Shown piece by piece: positions 18,702 to 28,145 of a stretch of 64,000 bases of DNA. Position 1 is the stretch's first letter; every line of letters begins with the position of its first letter. The stretch covers positions 124,001 through 188,000 of the forward strand of contig JAMLJH010000002.1 of the NCBI GenBank assembly GCA_023953615.1. Direction: 5' to 3'. Source of the DNA: Verrucomicrobiia bacterium (GTDB lineage Bacteria; Verrucomicrobiota; Verrucomicrobiia; Limisphaerales; JADLHS01). The notes under the pieces were generated by a model, which was given only the letters and a program-made list of their open reading frames with translations, ran no database searches and was not told the origin of the DNA. A program made the position numbers and the translations under genes.

Positions 18702-20861
18702 ATGTATTTCGATTGGCGATTATTTTATCGGTGCGACCGGTGGTCCGGACTCTGGTTTGGAATCGCGATTTTGGCGGCGACGTTCGCGCTGTCGGTCCGC
18801 GCGGTCGCCGGAATGAATCGCTACGCTTCTTATCCCCAGGTTTCCAATCTTGTGGCCGGAATTTCGTGGCCTCGCGGTCAGGCGTTGCCGACGTTTGCGA
18901 CACCGGCTGCTCCGCTCGACACGATTTTAGTCCAGGACCTCAGTCCGGATGAAGCGATCACCTTTTCGGCGTTACAAGGACTGGTGAATAGAACCAAACC
19001 ACACATTTACCTCCTTGATCGCCGCGCGGACGAGGGAACTTACACCTGGGCGGATACGGCGCTCGTAGGCTTCACCGATCGGATCCTTTACGACCACGCA
19101 ACCCGCTACAACTTGATCGCCAAATATACGAATCAGATTGCCGGTGTGGTGCTCTACGATCCGGCGCTCAGCGTTCATTACCGCAATCTCGCCAGCACGG
19201 TAGCCGGGCTGAACAACGCGATTCCGGTCACCCCCGCTCTCCACGCCGCGCTCGCCGAGCAGGGAATTCGGCTTCCGGTGGTGGCGGATTTGACCGGCCT
19301 GAACTACACGACAGCAGTGAACATTTACAATTACCTCTACGACACTTATTGGCCGCAGTGTAACCATCGGCTGATCGTCAGCGCCAAGCCCAGTGATAAC
19401 GGTGATTTGCATCACACTCGGGATCTCGCGGCGGCCACCGGCGGCGCCGTGGTTTGGCTTTCCACGACGAGTCATTCCGAGCGGGCGGTGCTCCAAAAAT
19501 TTCTCGCCGATATGACGCCGGGAGAAGCCATCGTGCTGGGCTGGTACACCACAGAGCGCTCCGGAATCGTCACCGCCACGGCCTACGGCATCGGCACGAT
19601 TCCCTCCGATTTTTACATCAGCGGCAGCGTTTATGGCGGTACCGATCATCGGCTCCGCGTTCCCGCCGTTCCCACCCGCCCCGCGCTGGAAAAGAAAATC
19701 TACGTCTGCCTGTTCCTCAGCGATGGCGACAACGCGCAATACGTGCAGCGCGCCCTGCGAAAAATTTGGGATCAAAGCGCTTCCAGTCGCGGCATCTATC
19801 CTCTGAACTGGACCATCGCGCCCGGGATGGTTGACCTCGGTCCGGCGTTGTTGAATTACTATTACACCACCGCCACCACCCAGGACTGCTTCGTCGCCGG
19901 GCCGTCCGGCATGGGCTACATCATGCCGGTGAACACGTTGAATGAAAACGGCGCGCCGACCGGCGTTTATCTCACTGACCCGACGACGGCGGCGGCTTAC
20001 ACGCGCCTCACCGAGACCTATCTGCAACGCGCCGGTCTTCGAGTGTTGACGGTGTGGGACGACGCCACGGCGATGAATCGCGCGGCGTACGAGAAGCATG
20101 GGCGCAATCTATACGGCGCCACGGTACAACGGTTCTCCGGTTCGGCAACGGTTGCTCCCAGTGTTGAAAATGGCCGGCTGCGCTTTGATCGGTTGCTCAC
20201 CGCCTACGCCAGCACCTACGCGGCGCTCCGCGATACGCTCGCCAAACCAATCAACGCGTGGAACGGCAGCGCTCCGCTTTTTCTCTCGGCCCAAGTCAGC
20301 ATCTGGGGCGAACTGAAGCCGAACCGGATTGTTGCCCTGTGCAACGAATTAAACGCGCGGTATCCCGGGAAACTTGAGTTCGTCCGGGCCGATCATTACT
20401 TCAATCTGTTCAACCAGGCCAACGATCTGCCCTTCAATCTCACGATGGCCACGCAGACAACCGTGGTGGGGAACGACGGTGGCAGCGACGCGAGCCTGGC
20501 CCGCGATGGAACGCCGTACACCCTCTGGACCTCCGCCGCTCCCGGCATCCGTTCGCTGACCTTTAATTTCGGCGCGCGCTACAACCTCAGCCGTTACGTC
20601 ATTCGCCACGCGGGCGACACGGGAATGAGCCAGAGCTTGAACACGCGCGACTACCGTTTCCAAGTCAGCGCGGACGGCCAGCATTGGACCACGGTGGACA
20701 CCTGCGTCAGCAACACGGCCAACGTCACCGACATCGAGTTCCCGCTCGTCACCGCGCAATACGCTCGCATCCTTATTGATCATCCTGGATTGGACACCAT
20801 TGCTCGAATTGCGGACGTGGAAATTTACGGTCGAAACCCACTCGAAATTTTTCCGCCGTAA
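18702..20861 (+). CDS. Secreted GxGYxYP-family glycoside-hydrolase-like protein with F5/8 C domain
   Basis: 719 residues from ATG 18702 (ATGs at 18663/18666 also in frame). The N-terminus has a long basic region and a hydrophobic segment (FGIAILAATFALSVRAVAG), an export signal. Residues about 60-250 match the GxGYxYP N-terminal region (DEAITFSALQGLVNRTKPHI, YLLD); the catalytic-like part follows (VCLFLSDGDNAQY, then VAGPSGMGYIMP as the name-giving motif). The last 140 residues form a discoidin/F5-8 type C carbohydrate-binding domain (NFGARYNLSRYVIRHAG, YRFQVSADGQHWTTVDTC). Likely acts on an extracellular polysaccharide. Confidence 0.85.
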   Translation: MYFDWRLFYRCDRWSGLWFGIAILAATFALSVRAVAGMNRYASYPQVSNLVAGISWPRGQALPTFATPAAPLDTILVQDLSPDEAITFSALQGLVNRTKPHIYLLDRRADEGTYTWADTALVGFTDRILYDHATRYNLIAKYTNQIAGVVLYDPALSVHYRNLASTVAGLNNAIPVTPALHAALAEQGIRLPVVADLTGLNYTTAVNIYNYLYDTYWPQCNHRLIVSAKPSDNGDLHHTRDLAAATGGAVVWLSTTSHSERAVLQKFLADMTPGEAIVLGWYTTERSGIVTATAYGIGTIPSDFYISGSVYGGTDHRLRVPAVPTRPALEKKIYVCLFLSDGDNAQYVQRALRKIWDQSASSRGIYPLNWTIAPGMVDLGPALLNYYYTTATTQDCFVAGPSGMGYIMPVNTLNENGAPTGVYLTDPTTAAAYTRLTETYLQRAGLRVLTVWDDATAMNRAAYEKHGRNLYGATVQRFSGSATVAPSVENGRLRFDRLLTAYASTYAALRDTLAKPINAWNGSAPLFLSAQVSIWGELKPNRIVALCNELNARYPGKLEFVRADHYFNLFNQANDLPFNLTMATQTTVVGNDGGSDASLARDGTPYTLWTSAAPGIRSLTFNFGARYNLSRYVIRHAGDTGMSQSLNTRDYRFQVSADGQHWTTVDTCVSNTANVTDIEFPLVTAQYARILIDHPGLDTIARIADVEIYGRNPLEIFPP

Positions 20862-20969
20862 CCCAATCCCGCCTTCGCGGCAGGGCGAGAGTTCTTTCAC
20901 AACGAGAAAACCACACGAGAGCCAACCCGGTTTTTATTTCTCCTTTCGCCGCCTTTCGACGGCTTTATT

Positions 20970-23042
20970 TCAATGTCCCGCAACCGGTTCGTCCAGTTCC
21001 AGTCGGACGACGTCATACATCACGCCCTGAGTCCAACTGGTGGCGTGCGACTTTAACTGAATCACGTTGACTCCGGTTTGCAGCAGGCTGGCGTCGAAGG
21101 TGAGCGGGCGTTCCACCCAGAAGGCGCGGATGCCGTCGCGCTGCATTGCCCCTGTGGAAGGCAACAGCCCCGTGTCGCCAATGGACTCTTCGTTGACGAA
21201 GGCTTCCACGCGGCAGCCCGAACTCGTGCCGCAAAAGGCGAGACGCAACGTCGCTTTGCCCTGGGGTGACTGCGACAGGCCGAAGCGAATGGTCCAGGTG
21301 GTCGGCTCAACTTCGCGACTGCTGACGCGAATGTATTGCGCCAGATCCACCGTGGGTTCGCTTTCATCGCTGACGGGCGGCAGGTTGGTGCTCAGAATGC
21401 GCGGTGGCTGGACGTAGTTCCAATCCTTCCGCCAATCGCTGCGGCCGATGATGTAATCCACGTCATTGGGAAACTCTTTGGGGTAATCGAGGTAAAGACC
21501 CCATTGCCAATAATGATCGCCGTGACGAAATTCGCGCGCAGTGCGGTCGGGCACGCCAATCTGCCACAGCGTGCGGCCCTGGCGTTGCGGCGTCCACGTT
21601 TGGACGCCCAGGTTTGTGGATTGGCTCGTGGCTACGACGACGTTCGAGTAAACGAATTCGCCGATGACCCCGTCCGCAATGGCGCGCAACCGGTAATGTC
21701 CAGGGCGGACGTTGGGGATGGCAAATTTTCCGTTGGGGTTGGCCGCGATCCAAAACTGATAAGACTTTCCGTCGCGTTGCCAATCCACTTCGTTGGGAAA
21801 ACCGCCGCGCAGTGTCGGCGTGCCGGTTGTTGAAATTTCCGTTGCGGACTCGTTGGCGGAATCCGCTTCCGCCGTCGGACCTTTTAGTCGCGGCGGCACA
21901 TAATCTGGAGCGGTCAGACCGACCCACAGATTGCTGATCTGCAATTGCGGATCGAGCGGGTCTTTGACCTGGATTTGCCCGCTGATCATGCTGCGCTCTT
22001 CGTCGGCTGGATAAATCGTGTTGGTCACCCATTCGTAAGGCCAACTACCCACTTCAAACCGGGCGCGATGCAGTGCGTCCAGCCACATCACTTCGGGCGT
22101 TGAACCGCTGTTACAATAGATGGCAAACGGTCCGATGATTTTGGTCCAATTTTCGTTTTCACCCACCACGAGCGAACTGCCCCCGTAATGATTACCGAGC
22201 CATAAATTGACCAGGGTGGGCGTGCCGCCGGGGTTGGTATCGAGATAACCGGTCAGCTCCACTTTCGTCGGGCCGCCCGCCAGATATTCAAAACTCGGAT
22301 TGATGAACCACAGGCCGATTTGCTGTTTCGTGCTGGACCAGCCATAGGCGGGCAGCTCGTAAAGTGGTGCGGCGTAATCGTATTTGTATTCCACCTCGCC
22401 CCGATGAAGTCCCGTGGTCAGTCGTCGCGCTTCCACGGGATTCAACGGCGTCCCGACATCCCAATCGTCACCGGTGGGCATCTGCCGGCGGCGTTTGGCG
22501 TTGACCGTGAGGTAATCGAACATTTCCGGGTTCAATCGCGCGGCGAATCCTGCTTCCGAAACGCTGCCGGCGGGCGCGTTGGTCTTGTGCGTCCAGATGG
22601 CGTAGGTGTACAAGGAGCTTTCGCCCTGACCCAACGCGTAACGCAACTCCACGTCCAGCGGAGTGGTGGGCGCGCCGGGCGCATTGTAAAAACGAATCGC
22701 CACCTCGGCGCGTTTGCCCTGGTTGCTTTGCGGCGAAATCGTCACGCTCGCCGATTTGAGCGGACCGCCAAGCGCCGGTCCCGCGTTGAACCAGCCGGCT
22801 CCGGCCGCGCGGCCCGGGTGCGGTGGCAGCAGAATTTCACGACCTTGGTAACGGATCGAGGCCACTTCGCCGGACGCCTTTTCGATGCGCACCTGCAATT
22901 GGTTGTTATCGAGGAAATAGGTGAACTCGGTTTCGCGCAGTTGCACGACCGCCGGGCCGGAAATTTGGGCCTGGCTGGTGCAGGTCATCGTGCTCCCCAC
23001 CATCACTGCGCTTAAAATCCATGTTGCCGTGTTTTTAGTCAT
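20970..23042 (-). CDS. Polysaccharide lyase family 4-like (rhamnogalacturonan lyase)
   Basis: 690 residues with signal peptide (MTKNTATWILSAVMVGSTMT, cleavage near SQA). The ATG at 23042 is preferred over TTG at 23045. Domain order fits rhamnogalacturonan endolyase: N-terminal beta-supersandwich catalytic part (about 25-330, with YAIWTHKTNAPAGSVSEAG and GDDWDVGTPLNP), a small FnIII-like domain (FAIPNVRPGHYRLRAIADGV), and a C-terminal CBM-like domain (LWQIGVPDRTAREFRHGD, YWQWGLY). It should cleave rhamnogalacturonan I by beta-elimination outside the cell. Tail-to-tail with the GxGYxYP gene. Confidence 0.85.
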   Translation of the reverse strand: MTKNTATWILSAVMVGSTMTCTSQAQISGPAVVQLRETEFTYFLDNNQLQVRIEKASGEVASIRYQGREILLPPHPGRAAGAGWFNAGPALGGPLKSASVTISPQSNQGKRAEVAIRFYNAPGAPTTPLDVELRYALGQGESSLYTYAIWTHKTNAPAGSVSEAGFAARLNPEMFDYLTVNAKRRRQMPTGDDWDVGTPLNPVEARRLTTGLHRGEVEYKYDYAAPLYELPAYGWSSTKQQIGLWFINPSFEYLAGGPTKVELTGYLDTNPGGTPTLVNLWLGNHYGGSSLVVGENENWTKIIGPFAIYCNSGSTPEVMWLDALHRARFEVGSWPYEWVTNTIYPADEERSMISGQIQVKDPLDPQLQISNLWVGLTAPDYVPPRLKGPTAEADSANESATEISTTGTPTLRGGFPNEVDWQRDGKSYQFWIAANPNGKFAIPNVRPGHYRLRAIADGVIGEFVYSNVVVATSQSTNLGVQTWTPQRQGRTLWQIGVPDRTAREFRHGDHYWQWGLYLDYPKEFPNDVDYIIGRSDWRKDWNYVQPPRILSTNLPPVSDESEPTVDLAQYIRVSSREVEPTTWTIRFGLSQSPQGKATLRLAFCGTSSGCRVEAFVNEESIGDTGLLPSTGAMQRDGIRAFWVERPLTFDASLLQTGVNVIQLKSHATSWTQGVMYDVVRLELDEPVAGH

Positions 23043-23301
23043 CAATGAAAAACCCGCAGGCGACCCAACGTCTCGAACCCATCTCGCAGTCGCCCGACCT
23101 CGGGCTGAAATGATTCAGCACCATTGTTTGCAGGTGCGCGGTTTGATTCAAGTTGAATCGTCACAAGCACCAGATTACATGGGGCGTCAGGTTGCCAAGT
23201 AATCTTGATGAGAGGGCAAATTGTGAGAGATGATTTACGGAGGACGCGCTCCTCCCAAGAAATACTCCGCCGTGAACTGCGGTGCTTGCGACGCCGCGCG
23301 A

Positions 23302-24108
23302 TCAAATCGTTTGGCTCAAAAAACCGCCGTCCACACAAATATCCGCGCCCGTCACGAAACTGCTCGCGGCATGGCTCGCCAGAAAAACCGCCGCACCGAC
23401 CAGTTCCTGCGCCTCACCAAAGCGGTGCATGGGCGTGTGACCCCAAATGGCCTGGGTGCGCGCAGTGGGTGAGCCGTCCGCGTTGAACAGCAGCCGGCGG
23501 TTTTGTTCGGCGGGGAAGAATCCGGGCGTAATGGAATTGACCCGCACGCCTTGTGTCGCCCATTCGCGCGCCAGAAATTTGGTCAGGCTGATTACTGCCG
23601 CTTTGGCTGCGGAATAAGCCGCGACGCGCGACAGCGGCAGATGCGCCGACACGCTGGCGATATTGATGATGCTGCCCCGGCTCCGCCGGCACATCGCTGG
23701 ACCAAATTCCTGACAGGGCAACAACACTCCGCCCGCCAGATTCAAATCAAAGCTGGCCTGCCAATCGGTCAGTTGAATGGATTCGAACGGATGCTCCGAG
23801 GTGACGGTGACTTTGGGATCATTGCCACCGGCCGCATTGAGCAGAATCGTCGGTGCGCCGAGCCGGGCCTCAAGTTGTTCATGCGCTTCGGCCAGGCCGC
23901 AACGTGACTCTGCGTCCACCGCGAAAAACGCCGCCGTTCCACCATGGGCTTGAATGGCGGCCACGCGCGCCGTGCCGCGCGCTTCGTTTCGACCCAAAAC
24001 GGCGACTTTCGCTCCCGCTTTGGCGAATCCTTCCGCCAAAGCACCACCCAGCACGCCCGTTCCGCCGATGACCACGGCAACTTCCCCAGTGAGATCGAAC
24101 AGTTTCAT
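23302..24108 (-). CDS. SDR oxidoreductase, D-mannonate oxidoreductase-like
   Basis: 268-residue short-chain dehydrogenase with the NAD(P) motif GGTGVLGGALAEGFAKAG, NAAGG, the catalytic Ser (IINIASVSA) and YSAAK (Tyr/Lys), and the C-terminal GADICVDGGF. NAAGGNDPKVT and the HTPMHRFGEAQEL region are familiar from SDR fructuronate reductases (mannonate oxidoreductases). This fits pectin-derived uronate catabolism beside the PL4 lyase. The exact substrate is inferred; a gluconate dehydrogenase is the alternative. It is divergent from the methyltransferase gene. Confidence 0.8.
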   Translation of the reverse strand: MKLFDLTGEVAVVIGGTGVLGGALAEGFAKAGAKVAVLGRNEARGTARVAAIQAHGGTAAFFAVDAESRCGLAEAHEQLEARLGAPTILLNAAGGNDPKVTVTSEHPFESIQLTDWQASFDLNLAGGVLLPCQEFGPAMCRRSRGSIINIASVSAHLPLSRVAAYSAAKAAVISLTKFLAREWATQGVRVNSITPGFFPAEQNRRLLFNADGSPTARTQAIWGHTPMHRFGEAQELVGAAVFLASHAASSFVTGADICVDGGFLSQTI

Positions 24109-24352
24109 AGCCAGACGTGAGTATGAAACACTCCCGCCCGACCGCGCGAGCAGTTATTGAGGCGAATCGCCGTCGCTTTAACTCGCTTCCAACCACAGGG
24201 CAAGTGGAACGTCCGTCAGCCCGTTTCGCTAAATCGCTCGCTTTTTGTCCGTCCCTCTGGCTTTATGCACCGGCTGGATTCTTGGGGCGCTCATGCTTGA
24301 TCCAAGATCAGATCGCAAACCGGCGCAAAGTCGCCCAACTGTTTACAAAATT

Positions 24353-25573
24353 ATGCCTGCCACCTTGCCAACACTCATCCTCAAACCGGGCGAAGCGGAT
24401 CGCATCGTCGCCGGACATCCGTGGGTTTATCGCAGTTCCGTCCTGCGCCAGACCGCGCCGCCGACGGATGGCGAATTGGTGCAGGTGAAAGATCATCGGC
24501 AGCGTTTGCTCGGCGTGGGTTGTTACAATTCCAAATCCAAAATCAGCGTGCGTGTTCTCGCGCCGGAGCGCATCCGACTGGATCAGCAATTTTTCGATGA
24601 GCGCATCGCCGCCGCACTGGCATTGCGCCAACGGCAGTTGCCCGGCGCCACCTCCTATCGTGTGGTGAATGCGGAAAGCGACTTCTTATCCGGCCTGATC
24701 GTGGATAAGTACGAAGCCGCAGTGGTGCTGCAAATTTCCGCGCTCGGCATGGAACGTCAGAAGGAAAAGATCGTGTCGGCCGTGCGCAAATTGCTCGCGC
24801 CGGAAATTATTTTGGAGCGCAGCGATGTGGCGTCGCGGAAATTTGAAGGGTTGTCCGAAGCCAATGGCGTGATCTGGGCGGCGCAGCCGGTGCCGACCGA
24901 TAAAGTCTCCACCGTCATCCAGTTGAACGGATTGAAATTTGAGACGGATCTGCTCGGCGGTCACAAGACCGGAATGTACCTGGATCAACAAGCCAACTAC
25001 CAGGCCATCAGCCAATTCGCCGCCGGAGCGGAAGTGCTGGATTGCTTCAGTTTTCTGGGCGGATTCGGACTCCACGCCGCGCGCGGCGGGGCGAAGCAGG
25101 TTCACTTGTTGGACCAAAGCGAGGCCGCCGTCCAAGCCGCGCAACGCAACGCGGAATTGAACGGTCTCTCGAAACGGGTGACCGCCGAAACCATCAACGT
25201 GTTCGACTGGTTGAAAGCCCGGACCACCGTGCAACCGCATGAGCGCGTGATTCCGCGGTACGATTTAATTGTGCTCGATCCGCCGTCCTTCACGCGCAAT
25301 CGTGCCTCGGTGGGCGATGCGTTGCGGGGTTACAAGGAAATTCATCTGCGCGCGCTCAAGTTGCTCCGGCCGGGCGGAGTGTTGGCGACCTTCTGCTGTT
25401 CGCACCATGTGCCGGCGGCCATGTTTCAAGATGTCATCCTGTCCGCGGCCTATGACACGCGCCATATTTTGCGCCGCATTGCCACCTACGCCCAGGGCTT
25501 GGATCATCCGATCATCCCCATGATTCCCGAAACGGAATACCTGAAAGGCTTTGCGTTCGAGCTGGTGCGTTGA
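24353..25573 (+). CDS. Class I SAM-dependent rRNA methyltransferase (RlmI-like)
   Basis: 406 residues from ATG 24353 (MPATLPTLILKPGEADRIVA); the frame upstream to 24245 is unlikely coding. N-terminal PUA domain (about 1-75, GHPWVYRSSVLRQ, DGELVQVKDHRQRLLGVG), a small middle domain, then a Rossmann methyltransferase with VLDCFSFLGGFGLHAARGGA, LLDQSEAAVQAAQRNAELNG and DLIVLDPPSFTRNR. This is the RlmI/YccW layout that makes 5-methylcytosine in 23S rRNA; the target position is not provable here. Confidence 0.92.
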   Translation: MPATLPTLILKPGEADRIVAGHPWVYRSSVLRQTAPPTDGELVQVKDHRQRLLGVGCYNSKSKISVRVLAPERIRLDQQFFDERIAAALALRQRQLPGATSYRVVNAESDFLSGLIVDKYEAAVVLQISALGMERQKEKIVSAVRKLLAPEIILERSDVASRKFEGLSEANGVIWAAQPVPTDKVSTVIQLNGLKFETDLLGGHKTGMYLDQQANYQAISQFAAGAEVLDCFSFLGGFGLHAARGGAKQVHLLDQSEAAVQAAQRNAELNGLSKRVTAETINVFDWLKARTTVQPHERVIPRYDLIVLDPPSFTRNRASVGDALRGYKEIHLRALKLLRPGGVLATFCCSHHVPAAMFQDVILSAAYDTRHILRRIATYAQGLDHPIIPMIPETEYLKGFAFELVR

Positions 25574-25683
25574 GTTGGATTGGTGGAAACGGCGTGGTCA
25601 AAAAGTTGATTTGCCACCCCGGGCCGCCTGTGCTCTAATACACAATGTCGTCCGCCGGAAGGTGTTTTCCGGCCCCTAAAATT

Positions 25684-26160
25684 ATGATAACCGAGTCCGA
25701 ACAGAACCTCGTCCTGGAAAAAACGCGCGAGCTTTGCACCACCATTCTGGCGCAACCCAACATTACAACCATCCGTCAGAACATTGATTCGTTTCTGGCG
25801 AGCGATGCCTCCCGCAACCAATACGAAAGCCTGATGACCAAAGGGCAGGAATTACGTGAAAAACAACATCGCGCCCTGCCGTTGAGCGGCGAGGAGATCG
25901 GCGAATTCGAGCGCCAACGCGAGGAAGTGCTGAGCAATCCCGTAACGCGCGGCTTTCTGGACGCGCAACAGGCGTTGCACGAACTGCGCGCCACAGTCAC
26001 GCAGCATATCACCAAAACCTTGGAATTATTGCGCCTGCCCACTGAAGACGATTTTGCACAATGTTGCGGTGGTGGTTGTGGCTGCGGCAACGGCGGCGGC
26101 GGCTGTGGTTGCGGCAACGGGGATGGTGGTGGCGGGGGCTGCGGTTGCGGCGGTCATTGA
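25684..26160 (+). CDS. YlbF-family protein with Cys/Gly-rich C-terminal tail
   Basis: 158 residues from ATG 25684. Residues 1-125 are helical and match the YlbF/YmcA fold (LVLEKTRELCTTILAQPN, EIGEFERQREEVLSNPVTRG, FLDAQQALHELRATV). The last 30 residues are CCGGGCGCG-type repeats with eight cysteines among glycines and a final His. In Bacillus, YlbF/YmcA/YaaT form a complex that binds Fe-S clusters and affects RNase Y; the tail here may bind metal, which is inference. A strong terminator follows. The tail is read by repeated TGCGGC codons but the frame is intact. Confidence 0.8.
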   Translation: MITESEQNLVLEKTRELCTTILAQPNITTIRQNIDSFLASDASRNQYESLMTKGQELREKQHRALPLSGEEIGEFERQREEVLSNPVTRGFLDAQQALHELRATVTQHITKTLELLRLPTEDDFAQCCGGGCGCGNGGGGCGCGNGDGGGGGCGCGGH

Positions 26161-26178
26161 GTTTCAACCAGTTTTTTC

Positions 26179-26219
26179 AAAGCGCGAGGCAATGCGGCTT
26201 CGCGCTTTTTTGTTTTTTC
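26179..26219 (+). terminator. Rho-independent terminator
   Basis: Stem AAAGCGCGA (26179-26187) and TCGCGCTTT (26200-26208), followed by TTTGTTTTTT. It ends the ylbF-like transcript, 18 bases after its stop. Confidence 0.85.
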
Positions 26220-26325
26220 GGCGTTCCGCCGGGCCAACGCAATCCGCCGTTTCTTTTGCAGCAACCTGGCGGGCGATAAAACAGGCGTTGACATCCTCGC
26301 GCTGAGCCGAAATCGTTTCTGCATC

Positions 26326-27360
26326 ATGCTTGCCAAAAATCTATTTTTCCGCCGCGTGACAATCTGGGGGTGTTTTGCGCTCCTGATCAGCAGTGCCTGC
26401 AGCACCGTTCCAGCGACGGCAAATGCGGCATCCGGCCAATTGCTCGTTTGCAATAAAGGCGATCACACCCTGAGCCTCGTTGACGTGACGGCGGGAAAGC
26501 AAATCGCCACCGTGGATGAAAAAGACGTGACCGGTCACGAAGTCATCGCCTCGCCGGATGGCCGGTTTGCCTACGTGCCGATTTACGGAAATTCCGGAGT
26601 GGGTCATCCCGGTTCGGACGGTCAATTGCTGCGCGTCGTAGATTTGGAGCGTCGCGAAATTACCCAAACGCTCGACTTCGGTCAGGGCGTGCGTCCGCAT
26701 TGTCCGCAGATTGGCCCGAAGGACGGTTTGCTCTACATCACTACTGAACTGCTGAATGCCGTGACGGTGGTGGACCCCGGCGCTTTGAAAATCATCGGCA
26801 CGATTCCCACGGGGCAACCGGAGTCGCACATGCTTGCCATTTCCCACGATGGCCGACGCGGTTACACCAGCAATGTCGGGCCGGGCACGGTTTCGGTCCT
26901 GGACCTGGAAAAGCGCGAGCTGCGCAAAATCATTACCGTGGGGGGCGGTGCCCAGCGGGTTTGCGTCACGCGCGACGATCGTTGGGTCTTTACCGCCGAT
27001 CAATCCCAACCGCGTCTGGCGTTGATTGACGCCGCGTCCGAATCGTTGCAGCAATGGGTCAAGCTGCCCAACATTGGTTACAGCATGGCAACCACGCCGG
27101 ACGGTCGCGGTTTACTGGTCGTTTTGCCGCGCGCCCACCAGGTGGTGCGCCTGGATTTAACCACCTTGCAAGTGACCCATACCGTGGCGGTACCGCGCGC
27201 GCCGCAAATGCTGGTCGTGCGACCGGACGGCGACGAAGCTTACGTTTCGTGCGATGCCAGCCGTCAGGTTGCCGTGCTCGATACCACCAACTGGAAAGTG
27301 TCCCGGCTCATAGACGTCGGACGCGGCGCGGATGGGATGGCTTGGGCCGCGCAACCGTGA
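26326..27360 (+). CDS. Exported YVTN-type beta-propeller protein
   Basis: 344 residues. The N-terminus MLAKNLFFRRVTIWGCFALL followed by ISSACS is a signal peptide, perhaps a lipoprotein with a poor lipobox. Seven-bladed propeller repeats are visible: LLVCNKGDHTLSLVDVTAGK, YTSNVGPGTVSVLDLEKREL, AYVSCDASRQVAVLDTTNWK. Such proteins bind ligands or quinohaem cofactors; there is no catalytic signature, and no operon partner is evident. Its stop borders the IS110 fragment. Confidence 0.85.
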   Translation: MLAKNLFFRRVTIWGCFALLISSACSTVPATANAASGQLLVCNKGDHTLSLVDVTAGKQIATVDEKDVTGHEVIASPDGRFAYVPIYGNSGVGHPGSDGQLLRVVDLERREITQTLDFGQGVRPHCPQIGPKDGLLYITTELLNAVTVVDPGALKIIGTIPTGQPESHMLAISHDGRRGYTSNVGPGTVSVLDLEKRELRKIITVGGGAQRVCVTRDDRWVFTADQSQPRLALIDAASESLQQWVKLPNIGYSMATTPDGRGLLVVLPRAHQVVRLDLTTLQVTHTVAVPRAPQMLVVRPDGDEAYVSCDASRQVAVLDTTNWKVSRLIDVGRGADGMAWAAQP

Positions 27361-27394
27361 TGTAAATTTTCCCCGCCGCCCAGAGTTGCTTGGA

Positions 27395-27658
27395 GACCCT
27401 CGTTGGCGGCGACTGAACCAGGCGCAGAATTATTTCGGGGACCTCTACCGGCGTTGGAAGGTGCGGCTGGGCACGCCCAAAGCCATCACCGCCATGGCGC
27501 ACAAATTGGCGCGCATCCTCTGGCACTTGTTCAAACATCGGGAAGCCTTCAACCCGGAAGTCTTCAAAAAGGAGGAGGAAAGAATGCAGCGCAAGAAGCT
27601 CGCCCGCCTGCACCATACCGCCACCGCCCTCGGCCTCAGGTTCGTTCCCGCCCAATGA
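27395..27658 (+). pseudogene. IS110-family transposase, C-terminal fragment
   Basis: 88 residues with the C-terminal IS110 pattern: NQAQNYFGDLYRRWKVRLGT, then PKAITAMAHKLARILWHLFK. The N-terminal DEDD domain and serine region are absent, so this is a remnant. It is not a copy of the two intact elements nearby, whose ends differ. It lies at the end of the integron cassette array, where a further attC would be expected; ACTTAAC at 27658-27664 is a possible leftover core, but that is weak. Confidence 0.7.
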
Positions 27659-27685
27659 CTTAACCCATCAGCTTATCAGGAGGCA

Positions 27686-28063
27686 TCATTTCGTGGCTTC
27701 CTGAATCAAAATCTCTGCGCTCACCCGACCACCCTCGCCACAGGTAAAGGTGCGCCGCTGTCCCTTGAACTCATAAACAATCACCAGTGCCTTGTTCCAA
27801 CCGGGAGTGGGGTCTGCCTGCAGCCACTCTGGCCGGGCAAAGAACTCAACCCTCGGCTGATGGATCATGTCGTTCACGCGATAGGTCACGTCTGCATACG
27901 AAGTCCCCGAACCATACACCGCTGAAATCACCAATAAATCGGCGGACGCTGATACGACAGGCGCGCTAGAATGGGCGCGTGGCAACTTGGTGCGAGATGG
28001 AGAGGCGCAGCCAACAGCAAGCAGAATGCAAGCGCCAAGACTCAAGAGGTGTGATGTTTTCAT
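27686..28063 (-). CDS. DUF3395-like lipoprotein, integron cassette 4
   Basis: 125 residues. MKTSHLLSLGACILLAVGC is a lipoprotein signal with the Cys after AVG. The mature part has LLVISAVYGSGTSYADVTYR, then GWNKALVIVYEFKGQRRTF, which follow the DUF3395 pattern (alpha/beta domain named from DnaJ-C11 proteins; role unknown). The ATG at 28063 is 16 bases from the attC core at 28079, a normal cassette layout. A hairpin (TCAGGAGGC / GCTTCCTGA) overlaps the stop. Confidence 0.75.
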   Translation of the reverse strand: MKTSHLLSLGACILLAVGCASPSRTKLPRAHSSAPVVSASADLLVISAVYGSGTSYADVTYRVNDMIHQPRVEFFARPEWLQADPTPGWNKALVIVYEFKGQRRTFTCGEGGRVSAEILIQEATK

Positions 28064-28078
28064 AGCGTGTGATGTGAT

Positions 28079-28145
28079 GCCTAACGAGCTCAGCGACCCG
28101 GCGCACGGGAGGCAACGCCTGCAACCGCGACGCCCACGCCGGGTT
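28079..28145 (-). other. attC3, left part (interrupted)
   Basis: Core GCCTAAC at 28079-28085 followed by GAGCTCAGCGACCCGGCG. Together with 29897-29917 it rebuilds an 88-base attC nearly identical to attC2. The inner arms GCTCAGCGACCCGGCG and (opposite strand) GCTGCAGCGAACCCGGCG pair with single extra-helical G and A, as in functional attC hairpins. The insertion sequence follows GCCGGGTT. Confidence 0.88.

Noticed and set aside
18972..20099. 375-residue minus-strand frame
   Set aside because: Antisense shadow of the GxGYxYP gene; low-complexity Arg/Gly/Val translation.
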